37,087 bases of DNA from Planctomycetota bacterium (GTDB lineage Bacteria; Planctomycetota; Uabimicrobiia; Uabimicrobiales; JABWCH01), in assembly GCA_017993505.1 (NCBI GenBank), contig JAGOMP010000027.1, positions 1-37,087 on the forward strand, given 5' to 3'. Under the pieces are notes generated by a model. The model saw only the letters and a program-made list of their open reading frames with translations, did no database searches and was not told the origin of the DNA. Position 1 is the first letter of the stretch, and each line of letters opens with the position of its first letter. The position numbers were made by a program, and so were the translations under genes. This document shows positions 1 through 8,151 of the stretch, in pieces.

Positions 1-322
1 AATTTTGCTCTGAGGAGGTAATTTTGCTCTGGGGAGAATAATTTGCTCTGGGGAGAATAATTTGCTCTGGGGAGGCAATTTTGCTCTGGGGAGGTAATTT
101 TGCTCCGGGGAGACAATTTTGCTCTGGGGAGACAATTTTGCTCTGGGGAGGTAATTTTGCTCCGGGGAGACAATTTTGCTCTGGGGAGGTAATTTTGCTC
201 CGGGGAGAATAATTTGCTCTGGGGAGAATAATTTGCTCTGGGAAGGCAATTTTGCTCTGAGGAGGTAATTTTGCTCTGGGGAGGTAATTTACTCTGGGAG
301 GTAATTTGCTCTGAGGAGATTT
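1..322. repeat. 19-bp tandem repeat array, CCCCAGAGC family
   Basis: About 17 head-to-tail copies of a 19-20 bp unit fill this stretch. The plus-strand consensus is AATTTTGCTCTGGGGAGGT; variants have CCGGGG, TGAGGA or GAGAAT. The array already runs at position 1, so it extends beyond the window. It lies just downstream of the 3' end of mazG (minus strand). In the sense of that gene the core reads CTCCCCAGAGCAAAATT, the same core and orientation seen downstream of the plus-strand kinase/FGE genes. Degenerate copies continue to about position 380, into the mazG coding end. No coding potential was recognised in it. Confidence 0.93.
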
Positions 323-356
323 GTATATGGAGGCTGCTCTGGAGCAGGAGCAATGA

Positions 357-740
357 CTACTCTGAGGTAGATTGCTCTTTGGTTTGTTTTTTTTGTTGCA
401 GAAAAATTTCGTATGCTTCTTCAGCAGTTTTTGCATGTTTATCGCCAAAAACATGTGGATGTCGATGAACCATTTTATTGTAAATACCATCTACCACATC
501 GTTTAAGGTAAACATTTTTTTTTCTTCTGCTAAGTTGATTAAAAATATTACGTTAAATAATGTGTCACCTAGTTCTTCTTGTAAGTTGGCAATGTTTTTG
601 TTATCAATGGCTTCTACCACTTCATTTGCTTCGTTAACTAAGCACATTTTAAAGGATTCAAAATCTTGTTTTAAGTCCCAAGGACAACCATTTTTTGGAT
701 CGCGTAAACGTCGTGCTAAAGTAAATAGTTTTTCTATCAT
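357..740 (-). CDS. mazG: MazG-family nucleotide pyrophosphohydrolase, single domain
   Basis: A 127-residue all-alpha NTP-PPase of the MazG family, which hydrolyses (d)NTPs to the monophosphate and pyrophosphate and is linked to nucleotide pool cleaning and the stringent response. The Mg-binding pattern is visible: E37-x-x-E40 and E56-x-x-D59 (EELGD), then the family-typical KMVHRHPHVFGD at about 89-100. E. coli MazG has two tandem domains and about 260 residues; here there is one domain. The ATG at 738-740 is preceded by a purine-rich AAAAAGAGAAAAAA. The gene follows ricT with a gap of 138 bp. Its last codons lie in degenerate copies of the neighbouring repeat, so the C-terminal tail (about residues 118-127) may be repeat-derived. 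Family assignment is firm; the substrate is not known. Confidence 0.9.
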   Translation of the reverse strand: MIEKLFTLARRLRDPKNGCPWDLKQDFESFKMCLVNEANEVVEAIDNKNIANLQEELGDTLFNVIFLINLAEEKKMFTLNDVVDGIYNKMVHRHPHVFGDKHAKTAEEAYEIFLQQKKQTKEQSTSE

Positions 741-832
741 TTTTTTCTCTTTTTATAATTCATTATTTTTATATCTGTTATACGTAATTATTTTTATATT
801 TATAATTTAACTTATTACACTTATGCTTTTTA

Positions 833-858
833 TAATTCATTATTTTTGTAATGAATTA
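833..858 (-). terminator. Perfect 10-bp hairpin between ricT and mazG
   Basis: TAATTCATTA and TAATGAATTA form a perfect 10-bp stem around a 6-nt loop, 20 bp past the ricT stop codon. There is no clear T-tract on the minus strand, so it may be a weak terminator or an mRNA-stabilising hairpin. The flanking sequence TTTTTATAATTCATTATTTT also occurs at about 750-775, so it is part of a local direct repeat. Confidence 0.4.
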
Positions 859-878
859 TTCTTGATTCTTGTAATTAA

Positions 879-1418
879 TTATTCTTTTGTTTTAAAAGCA
901 TCTAACATGAATTCTTGTTCTAATGTATCTTCATGCATGAACATAAAGTCATCATCGTCATCTTCTAGTCCTTCTACTTCATATCGTAAACAACATCTTA
1001 GTCGTCCACAAAGTCCACAATACATGGCAGGATTAGGAGTAGGACCTACTTTTTTTGCAATTTTTGCTGTGATGGGTGAAAAATTTTTTAAAAAGGAGCA
1101 ACAGCAAAGTTCTAAACCACATATTCCTGCACCGCCTAATAGACTAGCTGCATCACGTTGTCCAATTTGTCTTAATTCAATTCGAGTTCCATAATATTGT
1201 CGGCGTAAGATTTTTAATAATTCTCGAAAATCTACTCGTTCTGGTGCTGTGAAAAAAAATATTAATTTACTTTCTTCTTTAATGAAATTGCTTTGAATTA
1301 ATCTCATGTTGATTCCTAGTTGTTGTATTACTTTTTTGCAAAAAATAAATTCTTCTTTACAAAGTGTATCAGGATTAGCACAACATGCATATTGATTGGA
1401 TCGAATGTTAGAATTCAT
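879..1418 (-). CDS. ricT: PSP1-domain protein (RicT/YaaT-like), N-terminally short
   Basis: A 179-residue protein that matches the conserved C-terminal part of the PSP1/RicT family. It shows the strings KLIFFFTAPERVDFRELLK, IELRQIGQRDAASLLGG and GLCGRLRCCLRYE and many cysteines (CGLELCCCSF). In Bacillus, RicT acts with RicA and RicF in an Fe-S complex that affects RNA processing and phosphorelays. Family members usually have about 270 residues; here the first 80-100 are absent. The ATG at 1416-1418 follows a TTAGGA ribosome site, and the histidine kinase stop is only 33 bp upstream, so there is no room for a longer in-frame start. The acidic tail EGLEDDDDD is typical of variable family C-termini. 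It is probably cotranscribed with the histidine kinase. Confidence 0.82.
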   Translation of the reverse strand: MNSNIRSNQYACCANPDTLCKEEFIFCKKVIQQLGINMRLIQSNFIKEESKLIFFFTAPERVDFRELLKILRRQYYGTRIELRQIGQRDAASLLGGAGICGLELCCCSFLKNFSPITAKIAKKVGPTPNPAMYCGLCGRLRCCLRYEVEGLEDDDDDFMFMHEDTLEQEFMLDAFKTKE

Positions 1419-1451
1419 ACAAAATATCCTAAAAATATAGCCAAGTGGGAG

Positions 1452-3512
1452 TTATATTTTCTGTTGTATTGGTAAATAGAGAGTAAATTCGCTTCCTTGT
1501 TGAAATTTGCTTTGTACTTTGATATTGCCTTTATGGGCTTTGACAATAGATTCTACTAAGAAAAGGCCAAGCCCTGTACCTTCAATTCGCAGTGTGTCTC
1601 TGTTTTCTACTCGATAGAATTTTTTAAATATGCGATGGAGTTCGTTTCTAGGGATGCCAATTCCGTTATCTTTGATGGAAAGGGCAATTTCATCTTCTTT
1701 ATGGCAATAGATTTGAATGTCAATGTGTTTTTCTTGTTTGTCATTGTATTTGTAGGCATTGGAGAGTAGGTTCATCCAAGCTTCTCGAATGCTTTCTTGG
1801 TCAATGTATATTTCTGGTAAGTTGTCTTGTTTTTGAAATGTGATTTTACAATTTGCTTTGGTAGGGATTTGATTTTGAAAATCTTGGATAATTTCTTCAA
1901 TCCATTCTTCGATTTTACAAGGATGAAAGTGGAATGTTCGCTTTTTTTGTTCCATTTTTGCAAAGCTAAGAATTTGGTCTATTAAACGGCTCAGTCGTTC
2001 ACTTTCTGCTGCAATGATTTGTAAGCATTCTCTTTGTTCTGAGCGACTTTGTGTGCGTTCCATTTGGAGGGTTTCTACAAATATTTTGATAGCTGTTAGA
2101 GGTGTTTTGAGTTCGTGGGTGATGTTTCCCACAAAGGTAGATTTGAATCGTACATTTTTCATTTCCCGTACGTATGTATAGATGATGATGTAGACTCCTA
2201 GAAGTAGAAAGCTAATAAGAACTATAAGACCTGTTAAGTATAATTCAGAACGATAGCGAGATAAATCTTCTAGAGAACGGATGTTTTTTAAGTATAGTAC
2301 CATATGCCAAAAAGGGAAGATAGGTTGCAATGGTTGGGAAACAACAGAGTAAAATCTTGCATCAGGTTTGATAAGAAGAGAAATGCCATTGTTGCTCAAA
2401 AGGCTTAAACGGATATCAGGTCCCATATCTTGTTCATGAACGGTAGGGGCAATAATGTCTTTTAAACAGTAGTCTAGGTCTATGTTATATAATACGTATC
2501 CTATAGGTGTTTTACAATAGTAGATCAAGTATTGAATATTCCGAATTTCATAAGGAATGTATCCAGAATTTTCCTTTTCTCGTTGTAATGTTGGCAAAAC
2601 GTATTTTTGAATTTCTTGTATTTCTTTTTCTTGTTGTTCTATTTTAGAATGTTCTTCTAAAATGGATTCTTTGTATTTTAAAAAATTTTCTTTTTCTATG
2701 AGAGATAAATTTTCTTCATGTTCGAGTTTTTGAAGTTCTTTTTGTATTTTTTCAATGTAGTAATAATATTGTACTTTTTTGAAACGAAATTCATTGAATA
2801 GTATGTATTTTAAAATGTCTAATATGTTTCGATAGTATAAGTTCCATTTTTTGTTTTTTTTGTAAATTTCTAGAATTTGAAGTTTGATTTCTAATAAAAA
2901 TCTTAGTTCTCTAGCAGAAGTGCTATCTCTATATAGATTTACTATAGATTGGTATGTTTCTAAAGCTTTGTCTTCTTGTTGTAAATATAACTGACAACGA
3001 GCAATAGAAGCTAATGCTTGCCCCATGGTATCAATTTTTTTATCTTGGATATTAGCAATGATATTTTTATATTCAATGATGGCTGTTTCGTAGTTTTTTA
3101 TTTGGAATTCTTGGAAATAAGCATTTTCAAAGATATGATGGTCTTCCATGAGCATATATACATTTTCAATGTGAACGTCTATGGGACGTTCTTGTGGATA
3201 TATGATGTTGTAATTTTTATCTACTACGTATACTTTTTCAAACAATGAGTCTGACAATGGGTCGAGAAATTTTGAAGTAGATATATTTTCTTCATTCTGT
3301 AATGTTTCTTCAATTTTTTTTACTTTACTAATAATTTTGTCTAAAATTTGTTTTCGTGCCGTAGAAACGAGAGCAGTGTAACTTTCTTCGATTTTTTTTT
3401 CAATGATGAGTTTTTGATCGCCTAGTGATTGTAATGCAAAACCCACTAAAGAAAAACAAGGGAAAATGATTAGTAGAATAACAGAGGTAAGTAGTTTAAA
3501 TTCATATTTCAT
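1452..3512 (-). CDS. Membrane sensor histidine kinase with large TPR-like sensor region
   Basis: A 686-residue two-component sensor kinase. One transmembrane helix lies near residues 8-27. A long extracytoplasmic region follows, with TPR-like helices at about 130-215 and charged helices to about 300. The second transmembrane helix lies at about 425-448, directly before the catalytic part, with no obvious HAMP domain. The H-box is GNITHELKTPLTAIK with phospho-acceptor H466. N-box NLLSNAYKYN, G1 box DNGIGIP and G2 box GTGLGLFL mark a complete HATPase_c domain, so it should be active. No response regulator gene is in the window. The start ATG (3510-3512) has no clear Shine-Dalgarno sequence. The start lies inside an 86-bp tandem duplication, so a truncated copy of the first codons precedes the gene. 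Confidence 0.92.
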   Translation of the reverse strand: MKYEFKLLTSVILLIIFPCFSLVGFALQSLGDQKLIIEKKIEESYTALVSTARKQILDKIISKVKKIEETLQNEENISTSKFLDPLSDSLFEKVYVVDKNYNIIYPQERPIDVHIENVYMLMEDHHIFENAYFQEFQIKNYETAIIEYKNIIANIQDKKIDTMGQALASIARCQLYLQQEDKALETYQSIVNLYRDSTSARELRFLLEIKLQILEIYKKNKKWNLYYRNILDILKYILFNEFRFKKVQYYYYIEKIQKELQKLEHEENLSLIEKENFLKYKESILEEHSKIEQQEKEIQEIQKYVLPTLQREKENSGYIPYEIRNIQYLIYYCKTPIGYVLYNIDLDYCLKDIIAPTVHEQDMGPDIRLSLLSNNGISLLIKPDARFYSVVSQPLQPIFPFWHMVLYLKNIRSLEDLSRYRSELYLTGLIVLISFLLLGVYIIIYTYVREMKNVRFKSTFVGNITHELKTPLTAIKIFVETLQMERTQSRSEQRECLQIIAAESERLSRLIDQILSFAKMEQKKRTFHFHPCKIEEWIEEIIQDFQNQIPTKANCKITFQKQDNLPEIYIDQESIREAWMNLLSNAYKYNDKQEKHIDIQIYCHKEDEIALSIKDNGIGIPRNELHRIFKKFYRVENRDTLRIEGTGLGLFLVESIVKAHKGNIKVQSKFQQGSEFTLYLPIQQKI

Positions 3513-3649
3513 ATTTTATTTCATAGAAAAAAGACATAAAAAAAACAAAAAATTTATAAAACAATAACAGAGGTAAGTAGTTTAAATTCATATTTCATAT
3601 TTTATTTCATAGAAAAAAGACATAAAAAAACAAAAAATTTATAAAACAA
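3477..3649. repeat. 86-bp tandem duplication spanning the histidine kinase start
   Basis: Two head-to-tail copies (about 3477-3562 and 3563-3649) differ by one A in a poly-A run. Each contains the start codon, the first twelve codons of the histidine kinase and its upstream sequence. On the minus strand the upstream copy reads as a 14-codon ORF, MKYEFKLLTSVIVL then TAA, at about 3553-3597. The near-identity implies a recent event. Confidence 0.92.
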
Positions 3650-3705
3650 CAAGGAAAAGTTATACCTAGTTATATTGTATAAAAAAGAAATAAAATAAGG
3701 ATGTT

Positions 3706-3742
3706 AAAATAAAGGCATAGTTTTTAACTATGCCTTTATTTT
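3706..3742. terminator. Rho-independent terminator, perfect 17-bp stem
   Basis: AAAATAAAGGCATAGTT pairs perfectly with AACTATGCCTTTATTTT around a 3-nt loop, 18 bp past the stop codon of the 1347-residue kinase-like gene. The stem is A/T-flanked on both sides, so it could work in both directions. It separates that gene from the histidine kinase. Confidence 0.9.
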
Positions 3743-3760
3743 AGGGATACGAATGGGTGC

Positions 3761-6700
3761 TTAAATCATAAGTTGTTTTACAGTACGAAATCCAATCACA
3801 TTCCACGCAGAGCTAGGTTCCATCCATGTTCGATACGAAACTCGAAGTTTTTCCATTTCAATATTCCAAGCACCTCCTCGTAAAACACGACCAGGTCCTG
3901 ACTTTGCACCTTTTGGATTGGCTGGTGGTGATGTTTTGTAGTACACTTCGCTAAACCAGTCTAGACACCATTCCCAAACATTACCAGCCATATCCATACA
4001 CCCATATGGGGAGACTCCTTCTTTAAAAGTTCCTACAGGAGAAGGACTTCGTTCACCATACATAGGTTCACCAGCACAGTTTGCTAGCCATTCATCGCTT
4101 TGGCTTTGATTGGGATATTGGTTTCCCCATGGAAATTTTCTATCAGGTGCACTATTGAGTTGTTCACGCAATGCATCACCATCAAAAGAAAATCCGCCTT
4201 TTGCAGCTTTTTCCCATTGTGCTTCGGAAGGAAGTGTTTTGCCAGCCCAATAAGCATATGCCATAGCATCGTCCCAGCTTACATTTACAACAGGTTGAGA
4301 ATCGTCTTTTTCCCAACAAGGGTATGTAGGAAGTTTGCGACCTGTTTCTTTGCAAAAAATTTCATATTGATACCAAGTAACAGGATATTGGTCAATTAAA
4401 TATCCATCTAATGTCACTTCATGGATGGGTGTTTCAAAATCTTCATATCCTTCGCCCTCATATCCCATATGAAATGCACCAGCAGGTACATATACCATAG
4501 TCGCACCGTCTTTATCACAGAAAATTGTGTGATTGTCTTTAGAAAAACCACTAGGCAATGTTATGATAGTAAGAGGACTTGTTGGCATGAGGCTTTCTTT
4601 TGTGGAGCCAGTTTTGATTTGTCCATCTAAAGGATTTGTAAAATCATTTAGATCATCTAATCCATATGCTACATGTATGCCTGAAGATTCTGCATTGGTA
4701 GCTGTTGAAAATTCATCAAACCCAGGCTCTGAAATGAATTCAGCCCCCCCATTAACTACATCTTCTGAACCAGCTGTTAATTCAGCACCTTGGTTATAGC
4801 TTGAATCATAGCCTTGATCATAGCTTGAATCGTAGCCTTGATCATAGCTTGAATCGTAGCCTTGATCATAGCTTGAATCGTAGCCTTGATCATAGCTTGA
4901 ATCGTAGCCTTGATCATAGCTTGAATCGTAGCCTTGATCACAGCTTGAATCGTAGCCTTGGTCATAACCTTGAGATAAATCTGTACCTTGGTTATAATTT
5001 TGGTCATAGCCTTGCGATAAGTTTGTACCTTGGTTATAATTTTGGTCATAGCCTTGCGATAAGTCTGTACCTTGGTTATAATTTTGGTCATAGCCTTGCG
5101 ATAAGTCTGTACCTTGGTTATAATTTTGGTCATAACCTTGCGACAAGTTTATGCTGGAGTCATAGGCAGCTTGGTTGTAGCTGGAATCATAGGCTTGGTT
5201 GTAGCTGGAATCATAGCCTTGGTTGTAGCTGGAATCATAGCCTTGGTCATAGTTTTGATTATAACCTTGAGATAAATCTGTACCTTGGTTAAAGGATAGA
5301 TTTGTTCCTTGGCTGATGTTTATACCATGGGAAGGACTATATACGTTATTTTGGGAAATCGTAGCACCAGAACTAGGAATAGGTGTACTCATGTTATTTT
5401 TATTAATGGATAAATCAATGCCAGAAGAATAATCTAAGTGCTCCTTAGTATTGATGGCATTTTCATTTTGTTCCATATTAAGATCATCTACATCCCAAGA
5501 TGCTGAATCAAATAATGGTTCAGGACTTATGGAATTTTCATCCACTGGTATTTGACTCCACATATTGTTGTTTTTCATAGATTCTTCCTCTAAGTTTTTT
5601 AAATTGTCTTTTTCAATACTAAAGAATTCGTCTTCACCAATAGTGGAAGCAATTTTAGCGGATGGTTTTTCTATATTTGTTGTTGTTGGTATTTCTGGTG
5701 GCAATGATTCTATATCTTGTTGTAATTTTTCAAGATTTTCAAGAAATTCATGTAATGAATATCGAGATTCAGCATCAGCATGTACGGCTTTTTGCATAAA
5801 TTTTTGTACAAGAATTTGTGCCTGCTTTGAATTTGGGAATGGCGTTGCGTTTGTTGCTTGTATTTGACCAGTTAAAAGGAATAAAAATATTTTTCCTAAA
5901 CTAAATATGTCTACTTTTTCTGTAATTTGATTGCTTCCTTGTTGTTGTTCTGGAGACAGGTAATACCATGTATTGGCAATATTTTTTGTAATAGCACTTT
6001 CTGTAGGACTAAGAATAGAATGGCTCATATTTTTTGGTTCTGGCATTAAATTAGCAATACCAATGTCTATGATTTTTATATTTCCTGTCTCTTCATTTAA
6101 TAAAATATTACTAGGCTTAATGTATCGATGAAGAATAGGTGGATTTTGGCTATGGGCAACTTGAAGACCTTGTGCAACTTGACGTATAATAGCCACTGCT
6201 TCGGAAATATTTAAAACTTTTCCTTGACGGTGTGTTAAAATATATTTTTCTAAATCTATTCCTTTATAATATTCCAAAACCATAAAAGAATGACGTACTC
6301 GATGGCGACCAATTTCATAAATTTTAACAATTTTGTCATCATCAATGGCTTGTACTTGATACGCTTCTGCAAAGAGATCTTTTAAAGCACCTTGACTAGA
6401 TTGCCACAATGTTTTAACTACTGCCATTCGCTCTTCACAAACATCTTCGCATAAAAAAGTAACTCCCACACCACCTACACCTAAGATTTTTTTAGGAACG
6501 TATCGATTCACATCAAAAAAATTGCATTCTTCGCTACCAGCTGCTAAAGATTCTAACATATATTTTAATGCAGCATCAAAACTTCCACGATTTAAAAGTG
6601 CAAAAAATAGATTGCTTTCAATGGGAGTGCGTTCTTGTTTATTAGAAATTGGCATGAGCACTAAAGCACGGCGAAAATATTCTGCTGCTTTATCTGGCAT

Positions 6701-7804
6701 ACCCATAGCATTGCTAATCACACCAAGATGGTTAGCAAAAATTGCTTTTTGTGGATGACTATTGGGAATTTTTTCAAAAATATTTTTTGCTTTTTCAATT
6801 TTTGCTTTTTGATTTTCTAATGAAATTCCCAACAAAGTGTGAGAAAAAACGATTCTATCTTGACCTAAAATTTCTATGGATTTTTGGATGAGTCGTTCCA
6901 TTTCTTCTATCACATCCACAGAACCACTTAATTCTGAAGTTTCTTTTAATGCACCTGTTTGCAATAATGACAATGATTTTGTTTTGTCCAATACTTCATG
7001 TCCAATTGACTGTTCTAATTTAGAGAGTGCATTATTTAACATATCTAGAACAGGTTTTTGGTTGTCTAGGTATTGTCCCATAAGCGTCCAAGCTCGTTGA
7101 CTCAATGCCAATTGCGAATTAATTTTTGAAATTTCTTTAGCATCTTTAAGAGTGGATTTTTTCTTATTTAAATCTTCAATTTGTTTTGCAACAAGTTGCG
7201 TTCGCAATTTCATTTTTGTAGAATTAGATATGCATACCATCTTTTTTAAACGACTATCACTACAGATTGAAGAACGCAACTGATGATCAATGGCTTGAAA
7301 CAGATAAGCTTTTCCAATGAGGAATTGAAATGCAAGGTCTGTTTTTGGATATTTTGTAATTTTGCAGAGATATTCTAAAAATTCAACAGGTAATGGATAT
7401 AGTTTAGAAGATTTCCCCATATCTTGGACAACTTGAGAAATTTTAGAAGAGTTTAATCCATTTAATATATGTTCGAGGACTTCTTCTGTTCGTAATTTTT
7501 GACATATAGAAATAATTCGCTCACAAATCCTCTGTTTATCGTCCTTATACTCTTCTAAAAAGGGAATAAGAATGTTTTCTTCCATCCGTTCAGATTCTTG
7601 CAATGCCATTTCAAGCATATATGAACCTTTTTGCAACGCATCTCTATAGTGTTGACGAAATTCTTCTACAGAAAAATTATGTTGCATTAAAAATTCCATT
7701 GGTTTCCCTGTTGGAGTACCAAGCAATGGATCTATTGATGAAAAAGTGAGCATTTTTGCAATCGAAGCACAACAAGATTTTAAAAGTTCTACAGAAAGTC
7801 CCAT
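3761..7804 (-). CDS. Kinase-like (probable pseudokinase) / Y-Q-G-D-S repeat / FGE-fold protein
   Basis: A 1347-residue multidomain protein. Residues 1-430 are helical, with TPR-like repeats at about 355-425. A Hanks-type kinase fold spans about 434-698, with glycine loop GVGGVG and K464 in AVVKTL. The catalytic loop is H559-R560-Y561-I-K-P-S-N, so the catalytic Asp of HRD is Tyr. The metal motif is D580-I-G instead of DFG. This predicts weak or no phosphotransfer. After a Ser/Asn-rich linker, residues about 825-1006 are repeats of QGYDSSYD and SQGYDQNYNQGTDL. The C-terminal 260 residues are an FGE-sulfatase fold (MVYVPAGAFHMG, VNVSWDDAMAYAYWAG, DMAGNVWEWC, RVLRGGAWN). It ends VSYRTWMEPSSAWNVIGFR, without the FGE catalytic cysteines. 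No transmembrane helix was seen, so it is probably cytoplasmic. The start ATG follows GAAGG. It lies alone between two terminators. Confidence 0.9.
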   Translation of the reverse strand: MGLSVELLKSCCASIAKMLTFSSIDPLLGTPTGKPMEFLMQHNFSVEEFRQHYRDALQKGSYMLEMALQESERMEENILIPFLEEYKDDKQRICERIISICQKLRTEEVLEHILNGLNSSKISQVVQDMGKSSKLYPLPVEFLEYLCKITKYPKTDLAFQFLIGKAYLFQAIDHQLRSSICSDSRLKKMVCISNSTKMKLRTQLVAKQIEDLNKKKSTLKDAKEISKINSQLALSQRAWTLMGQYLDNQKPVLDMLNNALSKLEQSIGHEVLDKTKSLSLLQTGALKETSELSGSVDVIEEMERLIQKSIEILGQDRIVFSHTLLGISLENQKAKIEKAKNIFEKIPNSHPQKAIFANHLGVISNAMGMPDKAAEYFRRALVLMPISNKQERTPIESNLFFALLNRGSFDAALKYMLESLAAGSEECNFFDVNRYVPKKILGVGGVGVTFLCEDVCEERMAVVKTLWQSSQGALKDLFAEAYQVQAIDDDKIVKIYEIGRHRVRHSFMVLEYYKGIDLEKYILTHRQGKVLNISEAVAIIRQVAQGLQVAHSQNPPILHRYIKPSNILLNEETGNIKIIDIGIANLMPEPKNMSHSILSPTESAITKNIANTWYYLSPEQQQGSNQITEKVDIFSLGKIFLFLLTGQIQATNATPFPNSKQAQILVQKFMQKAVHADAESRYSLHEFLENLEKLQQDIESLPPEIPTTTNIEKPSAKIASTIGEDEFFSIEKDNLKNLEEESMKNNNMWSQIPVDENSISPEPLFDSASWDVDDLNMEQNENAINTKEHLDYSSGIDLSINKNNMSTPIPSSGATISQNNVYSPSHGINISQGTNLSFNQGTDLSQGYNQNYDQGYDSSYNQGYDSSYNQAYDSSYNQAAYDSSINLSQGYDQNYNQGTDLSQGYDQNYNQGTDLSQGYDQNYNQGTNLSQGYDQNYNQGTDLSQGYDQGYDSSCDQGYDSSYDQGYDSSYDQGYDSSYDQGYDSSYDQGYDSSYDQGYDSSYNQGAELTAGSEDVVNGGAEFISEPGFDEFSTATNAESSGIHVAYGLDDLNDFTNPLDGQIKTGSTKESLMPTSPLTIITLPSGFSKDNHTIFCDKDGATMVYVPAGAFHMGYEGEGYEDFETPIHEVTLDGYLIDQYPVTWYQYEIFCKETGRKLPTYPCWEKDDSQPVVNVSWDDAMAYAYWAGKTLPSEAQWEKAAKGGFSFDGDALREQLNSAPDRKFPWGNQYPNQSQSDEWLANCAGEPMYGERSPSPVGTFKEGVSPYGCMDMAGNVWEWCLDWFSEVYYKTSPPANPKGAKSGPGRVLRGGAWNIEMEKLRVSYRTWMEPSSAWNVIGFRTVKQLMI
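4792..5250. repeat. Intragenic 24-bp and 42-bp minisatellites
   Basis: Within the kinase-like gene, about seven 24-bp units (4792-4962, encoding QGYDSSYD) abut four 42-bp units (about 4963-5145, encoding LSQGYDQNYNQGTD). A second group of 24-bp units (YDSSYNQA) follows, up to about 5250. All unit lengths are multiples of three, so copy-number change keeps the frame. Neighbouring copies are almost identical at the DNA level, which points to recent slippage or unequal crossing-over. Confidence 0.92.
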
Positions 7805-8097
7805 ATTTAGCCTTCACATATAATGGTAAGCCGTCTTGACCAGTTACTACAATTACTATTATTATAATAAGAGTATAAATATTGTTTGATATTTATACTT
7901 TTTGGAGGCTGCATTCCTATATAAAGTAAATATAGGAAATAGCGAAAAAAATAATACAAATTATCTATTCTATATAATAATATTCAGTTATCTAATTGAT
8001 ATAATAATACCAATTTTTTTATCTATTTTATATAAAGTAAGTATAAAAAATAACGAACAAATAATACAAATTATCTATTCTATATAAAGTAAACATA
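7805..8097. repeat. AT-rich intergenic region with three degenerate ~55-bp repeats
   Basis: There is no convincing gene here. Blocks starting TATATAAAGTAA at about 7919, 8029 and 8080 are followed by ATAGGAAATAGCGAA-like and AATACAAATTATCTATTC sequences. They are degenerate copies of one unit. The third copy runs into the left arm of the terminator at 8098. The region should contain the promoter of the downstream minus-strand kinase-like gene; a TATAAT on the minus strand near 7861-7868 is the only candidate seen. Confidence 0.6.
7872..7899. promoter_or_regulatory. Perfect 11-bp inverted repeat upstream of the kinase-like gene
   Basis: AGTATAAATAT and ATATTTATACT are separated by 6 nt, 68 bp upstream of the start codon at 7804 (minus strand). 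On the plus strand it is followed by five T residues. It could be an operator for the kinase-like gene or a plus-strand terminator. No plus-strand gene enters the region, so the operator reading is favoured, weakly. Confidence 0.4.
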
Positions 8098-8140
8098 GGA
8101 AATAGTTAAAAAAATTATAGCAATTTTTTTAACTATTTCC
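8098..8140 (-). terminator. Rho-independent terminator, perfect 19-bp stem
   Basis: GGAAATAGTTAAAAAAATT pairs with AATTTTTTTAACTATTTCC around the loop ATAGC. It starts 12 bp past the stop codon of the AsmA-like gene. It is the natural end of the minus-strand gene run that begins at mraY. Confidence 0.85.
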
Positions 8141-8151
8141 ACAATTTTTTA

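Noticed and set aside
1..322. CRISPR array or coding repeats
   Set aside because: The 19-bp period leaves no spacers and is not a multiple of three; no frame stays open with a protein-like composition.
4100..4399. Antisense ORFs over the FGE domains and other large genes
   Set aside because: They are shadows of well-supported genes with family motifs, lack ribosome sites and show no recognisable protein features.
4777..5292. Long open frames on both strands over the kinase-like gene repeats
   Set aside because: In-frame 24- and 42-bp repeats keep other frames open by chance. The minus-strand reading that continues into the kinase and FGE domains is the real one.
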